From: CAYSUS01 sp964434165
GTDB taxonomy: Bacteria; Planctomycetota; Planctomycetia; Pirellulales; Thermoguttaceae
Direction of reading: 5' to 3'
DNA: 64,000 nucleotides
Assembly (NCBI GenBank): GCA_964434165.1
Contig: CAYSUS010000001.1
Location: 62,001-126,000 of the forward strand
The translations under genes and the position numbers were made by a program. A model generated the notes under the pieces. It worked only from the letters and a program-made list of their open reading frames with translations, had not been told where the DNA came from and searched no databases. Shown here piece after piece: positions 53,444-61,852 of the stretch (within the stretch, counting starts at the first letter, position 1; every line of letters begins with the position of its first letter).

Positions 53444-53476
53444 AGACATCCGAAGTCTTCAAGACTTGGGATGTCT
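53444..53476. repeat. palindromic repeat, copy 8
   Basis: 33-bp variant copy (AGACATCCGAAGTCTT then AAGACTTGGGATGTCT), with two compensating changes that keep pairing. Between nuoK and nuoJ. The paired changes argue that the hairpin is maintained in RNA or DNA. Confidence 0.85.
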
Positions 53477-53485
53477 CATATGCTT

Positions 53486-53677
53486 CAAATCCGAAATCCG
53501 AAGCACGAAATCCGAGACACGCTCAAAGCACGAAGGCTCGAATCCCGAGACCTCGTTGGGCAGACTTCGGCTCGTCTCCGTCATTGGTTCCGTCATTGGC
53601 TATTCGGATTCTGGATTTGTCTCGGATTGCGCGCTTCGTATTTCGGATTCCCCCGCGGTGCTTCGGATTTCGGATTA
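53486..53677. repeat. large imperfect inverted repeat between nuoK and nuoJ
   Basis: About 190-bp element of AT-richer DNA. Outer arms AATCCGAAATCCGAAGC (left, about 53488) and GCTTCGGATTTCGGATT (right, 53660-53676) pair perfectly over 17 bp; inner parts with repeats of TCCGA/ATCCGAGAC pair imperfectly. It overlaps the 3' end of nuoJ, whose last roughly 28 codons are made from the right arm. The spacing unit resembles CGAAATCCGAAGCAC repeats of planctomycetes (recollection). Confidence 0.8.
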
Positions 53678-54390
53678 ACTCCCTCCAGCGCCCCCCTGGC
53701 TTGTCCCACGATCACCGCGGCCCCGACCAGCGCGACCAGAAGGAGCGTGCCGGCCACCTCGACGGCGATCAGGTGGCGGCCGAACAGATTCCGGCCGATC
53801 CGCGAGACATGATCCGCGGCCAACACGCCGTCGTCCGAGCCGGTCTGGGCGGCCGCGAGGATCGGCGGCTGGGGGCGACGTTCGTCGGTGAGCACGGTGG
53901 AGACGAGCATGGAGAGCACGCCGATGATCACCGCGCCGGTGGCCGCGGAGACGAGCGCCTCCCAGCTCACGCGGTCGTAGGGAGCGCGGCCCTTGGGGTC
54001 GGCGAGCATGAGGACGAAGAGGAAGGTCACCAGGATCGCCCCGGCATAGACCACGATGGTGGCCACGGCGAGGAACTGGGCCCCTTGAAACAGAAACAGC
54101 CCGGCCGTGCCCAGCAGCGTCATGCCGAACCAGATCGCGCAATAGACCGGGTTGCGGAAGCTGATCGTCGCCACGGCCGCGCCGACCGTGATCGCGGCGA
54201 GGAGGTGGAACACGAGGTTGTCCGGGAGCGATCCCAGGCCGGGCAGGCGCGAGACCAGCGCGCCCAGCGCGGCCGCGGACAAGGCCGCGCCGGCCATGCG
54301 CGTGCGCCAACCCCCGCGGGGCAGGAGCATCCCCAGCCCGGCAGCCCCGAGCAGCGTGGCGGTCAGCATCACCCATGGCACTTCGGTCAC
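53593..54390 (-). CDS. nuoJ: NADH-quinone oxidoreductase subunit J, C-terminus extended by repeat
   Basis: Five-helix membrane subunit of complex I, 265 residues, GTG start at 54390 overlapping the nuoI stop by 4 bp. The core runs to about LLVALVGAAVIVGQARG. The final 30 or so residues (VNPKSEAPRGNPKYEARNP and RQIQNPNSQ) are encoded by the adjacent large inverted repeat and have no counterpart in normal NuoJ. That tail is probably tolerated as a disordered extension. The remaining family motifs (FRNPVYCAIWFGMTLLGTAG; AGAILVTFLFVLMLA) are intact. Confidence 0.9.
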   Translation of the reverse strand: MTEVPWVMLTATLLGAAGLGMLLPRGGWRTRMAGAALSAAALGALVSRLPGLGSLPDNLVFHLLAAITVGAAVATISFRNPVYCAIWFGMTLLGTAGLFLFQGAQFLAVATIVVYAGAILVTFLFVLMLADPKGRAPYDRVSWEALVSAATGAVIIGVLSMLVSTVLTDERRPQPPILAAAQTGSDDGVLAADHVSRIGRNLFGRHLIAVEVAGTLLLVALVGAAVIVGQARGALEGVNPKSEAPRGNPKYEARNPRQIQNPNSQ

Positions 54391-54965
54391 GTCGGCTCCT
54401 TGGGGGCGCTGCCGGAAGCGGGGCCGTCGGGCTCTTGCGCGGCTTCGGGCGCCGCGGTGCGCATCGGCTCGGAATCCTTCGTTTGATCGTACACGCTTAG
54501 CAGCTTTTCCTTGTCGAAGATCATCTCCTCGCGGCTCTTGCCCGACAGGTCGTAAAGGCTCGTCAGCTCGATCGCATCCACGGGGCAGGCCTCTTCGCAC
54601 ATCCCACAGAAGATACACCTCAGCTCGTCGATCGTGAAGCTCTCGGGGTACTTCTCCCGGTCGGGCCAGGGAGCCTCGGCCCCGATGATGTCGATGCAGT
54701 GGGCCGGGCAGGCCGTGGCGCAGAGGAAACAGGCCACGCACTTCACCCGGCCTTGCTCGTCACGGTTGAGGCGGTGCACGCCCCGGTAGATCAGCGGATC
54801 GGGCGGCTCGTGCCGCTGCTCGGGCGACTGGACCGTGATCTTCGGGCGCAACAGGTGCTTGATCGTAGTCGCCATTCCTTCGACCAAGAGCGGCAGATAC
54901 GTCTTGCCGGCCAGGCCCAGCTCGGGCTCCTCGATCCAGGCGATGGACTCATCGTCGGGTCTCAT
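54387..54965 (-). CDS. nuoI: NADH-quinone oxidoreductase subunit I, two 4Fe-4S clusters
   Basis: Ferredoxin-like subunit carrying clusters N6a and N6b, 192 residues. Both ligand sets are complete: CVACFLCATACP (about 83-94) and CIFCGMCEEACP (about 122-133). The Met at 54965 has GAGGA close upstream. The C-terminal 45 residues are an Asp/Glu/Pro-rich tail (EAAQEPDGPASGSAPKEP), typical of long planctomycete NuoI. Overlaps nuoJ by 4 bp. Confidence 0.94.
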   Translation of the reverse strand: MRPDDESIAWIEEPELGLAGKTYLPLLVEGMATTIKHLLRPKITVQSPEQRHEPPDPLIYRGVHRLNRDEQGRVKCVACFLCATACPAHCIDIIGAEAPWPDREKYPESFTIDELRCIFCGMCEEACPVDAIELTSLYDLSGKSREEMIFDKEKLLSVYDQTKDSEPMRTAAPEAAQEPDGPASGSAPKEPT

Positions 54966-55047
54966 GTTTCCTCGCAAAGTGAGTCACGCCGAGGCGCGGA
55001 GGCGCGAAGTAAGAAGGGAGAATTCAGGATGAAATCGTCGACTGGTT

Positions 55048-56301
55048 TCACTTCTTCTCACACCCTTCAGCGACCAACGGGAGCGGCTTCCTGCCCGCGG
55101 ACGGCAGCACCGGTCCGCCAGACGGCACAGCCGTCCGGGGGCGGTTGTCGCCGGTGGCGGGCACGAGGAGCATCACGACCGCCCAGGAGACGGCGAACAC
55201 GGCCCAGCCGATCACCGCGGCAAAAGCCACCGGCGGGATCCCCATCGCCAGCGCCCAGCGATCGCCGTACTCCACGCCCACCGCGACCACGATCAGATTC
55301 ACGATGCCCAGGGGCAGCATCACCTGCCAGGCCACGGCCATGAGCTGATCGAAACGGAACCGCGGCCAGCTCCACCGGGCGAGCATGAAGAACAGGATCA
55401 CGGCCAGGACCTTGCCCAGCAGGATGGCGATGCGGAGCAAGGCCACCGGCCAGGAGGCGACCTCAGCGCTGCCCGTCAGTCCCCACAGGTGCCACCCGCC
55501 GAAGAACAGCATCACGATCAGGAACGCGGCCGCGATCATGTGCAGGAACTCGGCCACGAGGTACATCATCAACTTCATGCCCGAGTACTCGGTGTGATAG
55601 CCGCCCACCAATTCCTGCTCGGCCTCGGCCAGGTCGAAGGGCAGGCGCTCGGCCTCGGCGAACGCCGCCACGACGAACACCACGAAGCCCAGCGGCTGGA
55701 GCAGGAAGTTCCACATGCCGGTGGCGGCCTGGCCGAGGATGATCGTCTCCAGCCTCAGCGAGCCGGAGACCAGAACCACGCCGAGGATGCCCAGCCCCAG
55801 CGGCAGCTCGTAGGAGATCAGTTGGGCGCCGCTCCGCAGGCCGCCGAGGAAGCTGTATTTGCTGTTGCTCGCCCAACCGCCGAGCACCACTCCGTACACG
55901 GCGATGCCGCCCACGGCGAAGATGTAAACCACGCCCACGTCCAGCCCCGGCGCGACGACGAGGTGAATCGGCCGCTCCAGCCCGGGGATCTGCACGCTGC
56001 CGAAGGGGACCACGGCGAACACGGCCAGGGCCGCCGTGAAGATCGCCATCGGCGCCGTGAAATAGAGGAACCTATCGACGTGCCGGGGGGTGATCTCCTC
56101 CTTGAGAAGGAACTTCACGCCGTCGGCCAGCGGCTGCCCCAGCCCGAACAGTCGGATCCTCGTAAGCGGGATGCCCACGCGGTTCGGTCCGCGGCGGTCC
56201 TGGACCCAGGCGGCGATCCATCGCTCGACGAGCACCAGGTAGGCCGCGGCGGTCATCAACCCGCCGAAGAGGATCGCGATTTTGATCAGGGGTTCCAGCA
56301 T
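55048..56301 (-). CDS. nuoH: NADH-quinone oxidoreductase subunit H
   Basis: Membrane subunit at the quinone site, 417 residues, about eight helices, with AEAERLPFDLAEAEQELVGG then YHTEYSGMKLMMY (about 212-245), the conserved acidic loop contacting quinone. RRGPNRVGIPLTRIR is the highly conserved first-loop segment. The final 35 residues (NRPRTAVPSGGPVLPSAGRK) are a basic, polar, non-conserved tail. Between nuoG and nuoI; 82 bp of intergenic DNA to nuoI. Confidence 0.94.
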   Translation of the reverse strand: MLEPLIKIAILFGGLMTAAAYLVLVERWIAAWVQDRRGPNRVGIPLTRIRLFGLGQPLADGVKFLLKEEITPRHVDRFLYFTAPMAIFTAALAVFAVVPFGSVQIPGLERPIHLVVAPGLDVGVVYIFAVGGIAVYGVVLGGWASNSKYSFLGGLRSGAQLISYELPLGLGILGVVLVSGSLRLETIILGQAATGMWNFLLQPLGFVVFVVAAFAEAERLPFDLAEAEQELVGGYHTEYSGMKLMMYLVAEFLHMIAAAFLIVMLFFGGWHLWGLTGSAEVASWPVALLRIAILLGKVLAVILFFMLARWSWPRFRFDQLMAVAWQVMLPLGIVNLIVVAVGVEYGDRWALAMGIPPVAFAAVIGWAVFAVSWAVVMLLVPATGDNRPRTAVPSGGPVLPSAGRKPLPLVAEGCEKK

Positions 56302-56338
56302 GGCTTGAGCGGTCTCGCGTCGTGCGCGCCCGGGTTTC

Positions 56339-57949
56339 CTACAACCTTGCCACCAGATTGAGCTTCAAATCCACTCCCACGTCTGGGAGTTCATCGCCAG
56401 CGACGTGGAAGTAGCCGATCTCCGCGGCGACTTCGCGGAGCACGTCGCGGGCGCGGTACAGCCCGGTGCGGCCCGACATCTCCCACAGCAGGCTCCCCTC
56501 GGGGCGCACGCCGGCCGGAGGACGCACGGCCCAGGCGGCGCTCTGGAGCCGATCGCCGCGGTTGACGTACGATCCGTCGCGCTCGGCGAACGCCGCCGCC
56601 GGCAAGACGTGCGTCGCCCGGTCCGCAAGCGGCGAGGGGAAGAGGTCCTGCACCACCAGCAGGTCGAGGCCCTCCAGTCGCACGGCGGTCGCCTCGTCGA
56701 TCCACGGAAGCTTGTAGCCTCCCGACACCCAGACGCCGCGCAGGCCGTTCTCAAAGACCTTCTCGAGAAACTCGTCAAAGGCCGTCACGCCACCGGTGAA
56801 GTGCCGGAGCACGGCCCCCACGCCGCGGCGGTTGGGGCATTTCTCCGACGCGATCGCGAACCCGCCCGGGAAGTGCTCGTCCTCGCCCACCTCCGGCACG
56901 GGCCCCAAAGCCAACAGCGCCTCGGGATCGATCGACTGAACCAGACTCGCCAGCAGGTAGGCCTCTTCCACGGTAAGGAAAGGCGAGAGCACCGCGCCAA
57001 GGCGCCCGGCCTGACGCAGCGATTCCGTCAACTGGCCGGGAAGCGCCGTCCAATCGAGATCGACTCGCTTCCCGCCGCCGCGCCGCTGCGGGCTCGCGAT
57101 CCGCCGCCCGTCGTGGACGTGGTGGTAACCGTACCGTCCCTCGTTACAGATCCACCACTGGTTGACGTGCGGGTTCTCCCGCGGCTTGATCCGCCACACG
57201 CGGTCCTGGTTCTCCTCGACCCAGATCGAGCACCCCACGGAGCAGCCCGTGCACACGGCCGCGTGCCGCTTCAGATACCACACGCGCTGCTGGTAGAGGA
57301 AGTCCTTGTCGCCCAGGGCCCCGACCGGGCACAGATCGACCACGTTGCCCGAGAGCTTGTTGTCCAGCGGGAAGCCGGGCAATACGTCGATCTCCTCGTG
57401 GGAGCCGCGACGGGTAACCATCAGCTCGCCCGTGCCGCTGATCTCGCGCACGAACCGCACGCAGCGGCTGCACATGATGCAACGATCGACGAACAGGGTC
57501 ACGTCGCCCAAGTCGCGGCGCCGGCTGGTGAAGGGCCGCACGTCGGCCCGCCGCTCGTCCTGGCCGTAGCGGAAATGATAGTCCTGCAAGAGACACTCGC
57601 CCGCCTTGTCGCAGATCGGGCAGTCGATGGGGTGGCGGAGGAGGAGGCCCTCCTCGACCATCGCCCTGGCGCGCTGCACCTTCTCGCTCTGGGTAACGAT
57701 CACGGTGCCGTCGGCGGCCGGGGCGTTGCAGGCCGGGATCAGTTTGGGCTGCATGGTGATCTTGCCCGACTCCGCGTCGCGCGTGCCCAGCTCCACCAGG
57801 CACATCCGGCAGCTCCCCACCACGGACAGTCCCGGGTGGTAGCAGTAGTGCGGAATTTCCACGCCCGCCAACGCCGCCGCCTGGATGCAGTTCAGGCGCT
57901 GGCCCTTGGGGATCTCGATCTCGCGGTTGTCGACGAGGATGGTGGGCAT
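56339..57949 (-). CDS. nuoG: NADH-quinone oxidoreductase subunit G, short form
   Basis: Fe-S subunit of 536 residues, clearly shorter than the usual 700-900. It retains the 2Fe-2S region (PHYCYHPGLSVVGSCRMCLV), the His-Cys set of N5 (CPICDKAGECLLQDYHF), the CIMCSRCVRFVREISGTGEL 4Fe-4S region and CTGCSVGCS (N7-like, about 229). The molybdopterin-like C-terminal domain is truncated: after about residue 280 only a short hydrophobic/AAA-like segment (DLLVVQDLFPSPLADRATHV) remains. The N7 cluster set is complete, so electron transfer to NuoI is still possible. A tandem repeat follows before nuoF. Confidence 0.9.
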   Translation of the reverse strand: MPTILVDNREIEIPKGQRLNCIQAAALAGVEIPHYCYHPGLSVVGSCRMCLVELGTRDAESGKITMQPKLIPACNAPAADGTVIVTQSEKVQRARAMVEEGLLLRHPIDCPICDKAGECLLQDYHFRYGQDERRADVRPFTSRRRDLGDVTLFVDRCIMCSRCVRFVREISGTGELMVTRRGSHEEIDVLPGFPLDNKLSGNVVDLCPVGALGDKDFLYQQRVWYLKRHAAVCTGCSVGCSIWVEENQDRVWRIKPRENPHVNQWWICNEGRYGYHHVHDGRRIASPQRRGGGKRVDLDWTALPGQLTESLRQAGRLGAVLSPFLTVEEAYLLASLVQSIDPEALLALGPVPEVGEDEHFPGGFAIASEKCPNRRGVGAVLRHFTGGVTAFDEFLEKVFENGLRGVWVSGGYKLPWIDEATAVRLEGLDLLVVQDLFPSPLADRATHVLPAAAFAERDGSYVNRGDRLQSAAWAVRPPAGVRPEGSLLWEMSGRTGLYRARDVLREVAAEIGYFHVAGDELPDVGVDLKLNLVARL

Positions 57950-57957
57950 GGGGGGGG

Positions 57958-57990
57958 AGTGGTCAGTGGTCAGTGGTCAGTGGTCAGTGG
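57958..57990. repeat. 7-bp tandem repeat between nuoF and nuoG
   Basis: Four exact copies and one partial of AGTGGTC just upstream of the nuoG start. Slipped-strand copies could vary between strains; no function evident. Confidence 0.85.
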
Positions 57991-58034
57991 CGAGCAACGG
58001 GTTCCCATGCTCTGCGAGGGAACCTGGCAAGATG

Positions 58035-59447
58035 CTAGTGCGAAGATACCATTCCGGGTTTCGTCTCCGTACGGTCTTCCCCGTTCTGTCCGTCCAATTG
58101 CAGTCGCCGCGAAACCAGAGCTTCGGCCGGCTCCTCGCTCGCATACCCCTGCGGATTCGTCCGCTTGATGTACTCCTCCAGTTCGGCGCGGAACTTGCGG
58201 ATGACCGTCTTGATGGGCCAGGCCGCGCCGTCGGCCAAACCGCAGATCGTCGTTCCCGGCATGATGCCGATCGAGTCGCCGATCTCCAGCAGCAGGTTCA
58301 GGTCCACGAGTCGTCCCCGCCCGGCCTTGATCCGCTCGAGCATCTCCAGGGCCCAGTTCGTGCCCTCACGGCAGGGCGTGCATTGGCCGCAGCTCTCGTG
58401 GGCGAAGAAGCGGCAACTGTTGTGAAGGAAATCGACCATCGAGTAGGTCTCGTCGAGCACGACCACGCCCGCCGTGCCCAGCCCGAGGCACCCCGCGCGC
58501 CCGGGGCCGCTGAAGTCCAGCGGCGTCTCCAGTTCGTCGCCGGAGAGGACGCCCGTGCTCAAGCCTCCTGGCACGACCGCCTTGGCCTCGCGCCCGTGCC
58601 ACACCCCGCCGGCGTGCTCTTCGATCAGCTCGCGCACGGTGACTCCAAGCGGCAGCTCCACGAAGCCGGGGCGGTTGACGTGGCCCGAGATGCCGTAGAT
58701 CTTCGGGCCGTAGCTGCCCGGGTCGCGAGGGTTGCCCGGATCGGCCGGCACGCCGATCGACTTGAACCACTCGGCGCCCCGCTCGAGGATGTGCTTGACG
58801 CAGCAAAGCGTCTCGACATTGTTCACCACGGTGGGCTTGCGGAACAGGCCTTCCACGGCCGGGAAGGGCGGCTTGATCCGCGGCCACGCCCGCTTGCCCT
58901 CCAGGCTCTCGATCAGCCCGGTCTCCTCGCCGCACACGTAGGCCGCGGCGCCGCGATGGATGTAGATGTCGAGCGAAAAGGGAGAGCCGAGGATGTTCTC
59001 GCCGAGGTAGCCAGCCTCGTAGCAGGCGTCGATCGCCTGCTGGAGCATCTTGAGGCTGTCGGGATACTCGTAGCGGAGGTAGATGTAGGCCGTGGAGGCC
59101 CGGGTGGCGAAGCAACTGAGGATCACGCCTTCGAGGACCTGATGCGGATCGCGCTCCATCTGCACCCGGTTACAGAACGTGCCCGGCTCGCTCTCGTCGG
59201 CGTTGACGCACATGTACACCGGCCCGGGGTGGTCCTCGGGCAGGAACGACCACTTCAGGCCCGTGGGGAACCCGGCCCCGCCCCGGCCGCGGAGGTTGCT
59301 CGCGCGGATCTGCTTGACCACGTCCTGCGGAGACATCTCCTTCAGCACGCGGCGCAGCGTCCGATAACCACCGCTCGCCTCATAGACGGCGAGCGTGTGG
59401 CTGTCAGGCTTGTCGATATTGGCCAGAAGGACGGGTTCGTAGGGCAC
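58035..59447 (-). CDS. nuoF: NADH-quinone oxidoreductase subunit F
   Basis: NADH- and FMN-binding subunit, 470 residues, GTG start at 59447. The FMN site is RGRGGAGFPTGLKWSF (about 54-69) and NADESEPGT (about 82-90); the cluster N3 ligands are in ESCGQCTPCREGT plus a later Cys in GTTICGLADG. Conserved through the end, with an extra C-terminal tail of about 30 residues (LQLDGQNGEDRTETK). With nuoE and nuoG it makes the NADH-dehydrogenase module. Confidence 0.95.
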   Translation of the reverse strand: MPYEPVLLANIDKPDSHTLAVYEASGGYRTLRRVLKEMSPQDVVKQIRASNLRGRGGAGFPTGLKWSFLPEDHPGPVYMCVNADESEPGTFCNRVQMERDPHQVLEGVILSCFATRASTAYIYLRYEYPDSLKMLQQAIDACYEAGYLGENILGSPFSLDIYIHRGAAAYVCGEETGLIESLEGKRAWPRIKPPFPAVEGLFRKPTVVNNVETLCCVKHILERGAEWFKSIGVPADPGNPRDPGSYGPKIYGISGHVNRPGFVELPLGVTVRELIEEHAGGVWHGREAKAVVPGGLSTGVLSGDELETPLDFSGPGRAGCLGLGTAGVVVLDETYSMVDFLHNSCRFFAHESCGQCTPCREGTNWALEMLERIKAGRGRLVDLNLLLEIGDSIGIMPGTTICGLADGAAWPIKTVIRKFRAELEEYIKRTNPQGYASEEPAEALVSRRLQLDGQNGEDRTETKPGMVSSH

Positions 59448-59464
59448 GGGTCAGGGGACAGGAG

Positions 59465-59965
59465 TCAGGGGCAGGGTTCCGACATCAACGACGCCACCAG
59501 CTCGTCGATCTTCTCCTTCGTCATGTTCTTGTGCAGCGTGTCGCCGGCCAGGATCGCCGGGGCGTAATCGCACGCTCCCAGGCACTCGGCGGTCTCCAGG
59601 GTGACGCGTCCGTCGGCGGTCGTCTCGCCGGGACGCACGCCCAGCTTATCGCACAGGTATTCCAGCAGGTCCTCTCCGCCCCGCGCGGCACAGCTCAGCG
59701 ACCGGCAGGCCCAAACTCGCGTTGTGCCAACCGGGGCGTCTTGCTTGAAGAAGCCGTAGAAAGAAAGCGTATCCTGGACCTCGGCCGGGGCAAGCCCCAA
59801 CATCTCCGCGATCTCCGCCACGGCCTGGGTCGGCACGTAACCCAACGCCTCCTGCACCGCGTGCAACGCCGGCAGCACCACCGCCCTGCGGTTGGGATAG
59901 CGAGGGAAGTACGCACGGATGCGGTCGAGGACTTTGTCGGTGAGGAGGCGTTCGGACGTGGGCAT
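59465..59965 (-). CDS. nuoE: NADH-quinone oxidoreductase subunit E
   Basis: 2Fe-2S subunit, 166 residues. The cluster ligands are Cys in VWACRSLSC (about 92-97) and TAECLGACDYAPA (about 133-137). The start is the ATG at 59965; an in-frame TTG 24 bases upstream is less likely. The N-terminal helix region TDKVLDRIRAYFPRYPNRRA is family-typical. nuoF starts 18 bp after its stop, on the same transcript. Confidence 0.94.
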   Translation of the reverse strand: MPTSERLLTDKVLDRIRAYFPRYPNRRAVVLPALHAVQEALGYVPTQAVAEIAEMLGLAPAEVQDTLSFYGFFKQDAPVGTTRVWACRSLSCAARGGEDLLEYLCDKLGVRPGETTADGRVTLETAECLGACDYAPAILAGDTLHKNMTKEKIDELVASLMSEPCP

Positions 59966-60043
59966 GGAAGGTCTGAGGGACTCGTTCAATCAGCGATGCA
60001 ACTTGTAAGCGAATACGACCCTGTTCATGCGCGCTACTGCTGA

Positions 60044-61270
60044 CTACCGATCCAACTCCGCCGCAATGATATTGAGACTCCCCAGCACGGCGACCACGTC
60101 GCTGAGCGTATGCCCGCGGATGAGGTGGGGGAAGACCGCGAAGTGCACGAACGACGGGGGGCGGCACCGCGCGCGGTAGGCCACGTGGCTGCCGTCGCCG
60201 ACGACGTAGAACCCCAGTTCGCCGTTGGGGGCCTCGATCGCCGAATACACCTCGTCGCACGGCACGGTCAGGCCGCGGTTGGTCATCACCAGCTCGAAGT
60301 GCGTGATCAGCCCTTCGATGGTCGAGAACACCTGCCCCTTGGTGGGCAGCGTGGCCCGGTCGTCCAGCCCCACGTTGACCGAGCCGCCGGGGAGGTTCTC
60401 GATCGCCTGCTCGACGATCCTCAGGCTCTCCTCCATCTCGGCCAGGCGCACCAGGTACCGGGCGTAGCAGTCGCCGCCGGTGGCGCAGCAGACCTTGAAG
60501 TCGAAGTCGTCATAGCACAAGTGCGGCTCGTCCTTGCGCAAGTCCCGCGCGACGCCGCTGGCCCGGGCGATCGGCCCGGTGCAGCCGCGGTGGATCGCCT
60601 CCTCCCGGGTCAATACGCCCACGCCCTTGGTGCGGTCGACGAAGATCCGGTTGCGGTTGAGCATCCGCTTGAGGTCCACGAGCACCTTGGGGAATCCGCG
60701 ACAGAAATCGCGAATCATCGCGATCGCCTTGTCCGAGGCGTCGTGCATCAGCCCGCCCACGCGCGTGTAGCTGTTGGTGAAGCGGGCCCCGCAGAGGGCC
60801 TCGAAGATGTCGTAGATCTGCTCGCGGGGGTTAAAGGCGTAGACGAAGTGAGTGAACGCCCCCGTGTCCAGGCCCATCGCGCCCAGGCACAGGAGGTGGT
60901 CGGAGATCCGCGACAGCTCGTTGACGATCACGCGGAGGTACTGGCAGCGCCGCGGCACCTCGATGCCCATCAGCTTCTCGACGGCCAGATGCCAGGCCAC
61001 GTTGTTCGACATCGGCGAGATGTAGTTCATGCGGTCGGTGACGACCACGTACTGGTTGAAGTCGAGCGACTCGCCCAGCTTCTCGAAGCCCGAGTGGAGG
61101 AAGCCGATGTCGGGCACGGCGTCCACCACGCGCTCGCCGTCGAGCGTGAGCACCAGGCGGAGCGTCGTATGCGTGGCCGGGTGCTGCGGACCGAAGTTCA
61201 TCGTCCACAGGTACGGCTGCGGCTCGTCCGGGGCCAGGTCGTCGCCGAGTTGACTGGGCTCAAGGGGCAT
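60044..61270 (-). CDS. nuoD: NADH-quinone oxidoreductase subunit D
   Basis: 49-kDa type subunit of the quinone pocket, 408 residues, starting at the ATG 61270 before MNFGPQHPATHTTLRLVLTL. Conserved parts include the HPATH motif, the GLDTGAFTHFVYAF and DRTKGVGVLTREEAIHRGCT regions and the C-terminal GHTLSDVVAVLGSLNIIAAE. nuoC and nuoD are separate genes, not the fused nuoCD of E. coli. 41 bp after nuoC. Confidence 0.95.
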   Translation of the reverse strand: MPLEPSQLGDDLAPDEPQPYLWTMNFGPQHPATHTTLRLVLTLDGERVVDAVPDIGFLHSGFEKLGESLDFNQYVVVTDRMNYISPMSNNVAWHLAVEKLMGIEVPRRCQYLRVIVNELSRISDHLLCLGAMGLDTGAFTHFVYAFNPREQIYDIFEALCGARFTNSYTRVGGLMHDASDKAIAMIRDFCRGFPKVLVDLKRMLNRNRIFVDRTKGVGVLTREEAIHRGCTGPIARASGVARDLRKDEPHLCYDDFDFKVCCATGGDCYARYLVRLAEMEESLRIVEQAIENLPGGSVNVGLDDRATLPTKGQVFSTIEGLITHFELVMTNRGLTVPCDEVYSAIEAPNGELGFYVVGDGSHVAYRARCRPPSFVHFAVFPHLIRGHTLSDVVAVLGSLNIIAAELDR

Positions 61271-61311
61271 CGAGACAGATCGCTCTTGAGTGCGGGAAAG
61301 GTGTTCGAGCT

Positions 61312-61809
61312 TCAGCCTTCCGCCCGCGTGATCACCGGGAAGTTGTGCCGCTCGCCGCGGCCCTGGAGGGGATAGTCCTTGCGCAAGGGGTGGGCGGTGA
61401 ACTCCTCGGGCAGCACGATCCGCCGCAGGTCGGGATGGCCTTCGAAGCAGACCCCGAACAGATCCCACACCTCGCGCTCCAGCCAGTTGGCGCCCTCCCA
61501 TAGCGGGACGACCGATCGCACGGTCGGGTCCGGGTCGTTGACGAACGACCGCACGACCAGGCGCTGACCGGTCTCCGTGTTGGTCAGCACGTACACCAGC
61601 CCGAACCGATCCGTGGCCCCGCGGTAATGCAGGTAATCGACGCAGGTCACGTCGGCCAACTGGTCGAAGCCGTGCTTTTCCTTCAGCGTCTCCAGCAGGG
61701 CGTAGGCCGAACCGGGCGGCACGACCACGCGCGTCTGCCCGCGGAACTCGCTGATCGATAGCGAGGGGAAGGCGCTCTGGAGGGCGTCGATCACGGCCGG
61801 GTCAAGCAT
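61312..61809 (-). CDS. nuoC: NADH-quinone oxidoreductase subunit C
   Basis: 30-kDa type subunit, 165 residues. Conserved block LEREVWDLFGVCFEGHPDLR (about 110-129), then LPEEFTAHPLRKDYPLQG. The start at 61809 is the ATG that opens the domain (MLDPAVIDALQSAFPSLSI). It binds NuoD and NuoI. 43 bp after nuoB. Confidence 0.95.
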   Translation of the reverse strand: MLDPAVIDALQSAFPSLSISEFRGQTRVVVPPGSAYALLETLKEKHGFDQLADVTCVDYLHYRGATDRFGLVYVLTNTETGQRLVVRSFVNDPDPTVRSVVPLWEGANWLEREVWDLFGVCFEGHPDLRRIVLPEEFTAHPLRKDYPLQGRGERHNFPVITRAEG

Positions 61810-61852
61810 CGCAGGTTGGTGATCCGAGGTCGCGTCGCAGGAGGCAACGTCT

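Noticed and set aside
54966..55047. A small gene between nuoH and nuoI
   Set aside because: The 82-bp gap has no start with a ribosome site and a GAGGCGCGGAGGCGC-type low-complexity patch; no coding signal.
57958..57990. A CRISPR-like array
   Set aside because: Units are 7 bp with no spacers. This is a simple tandem repeat.
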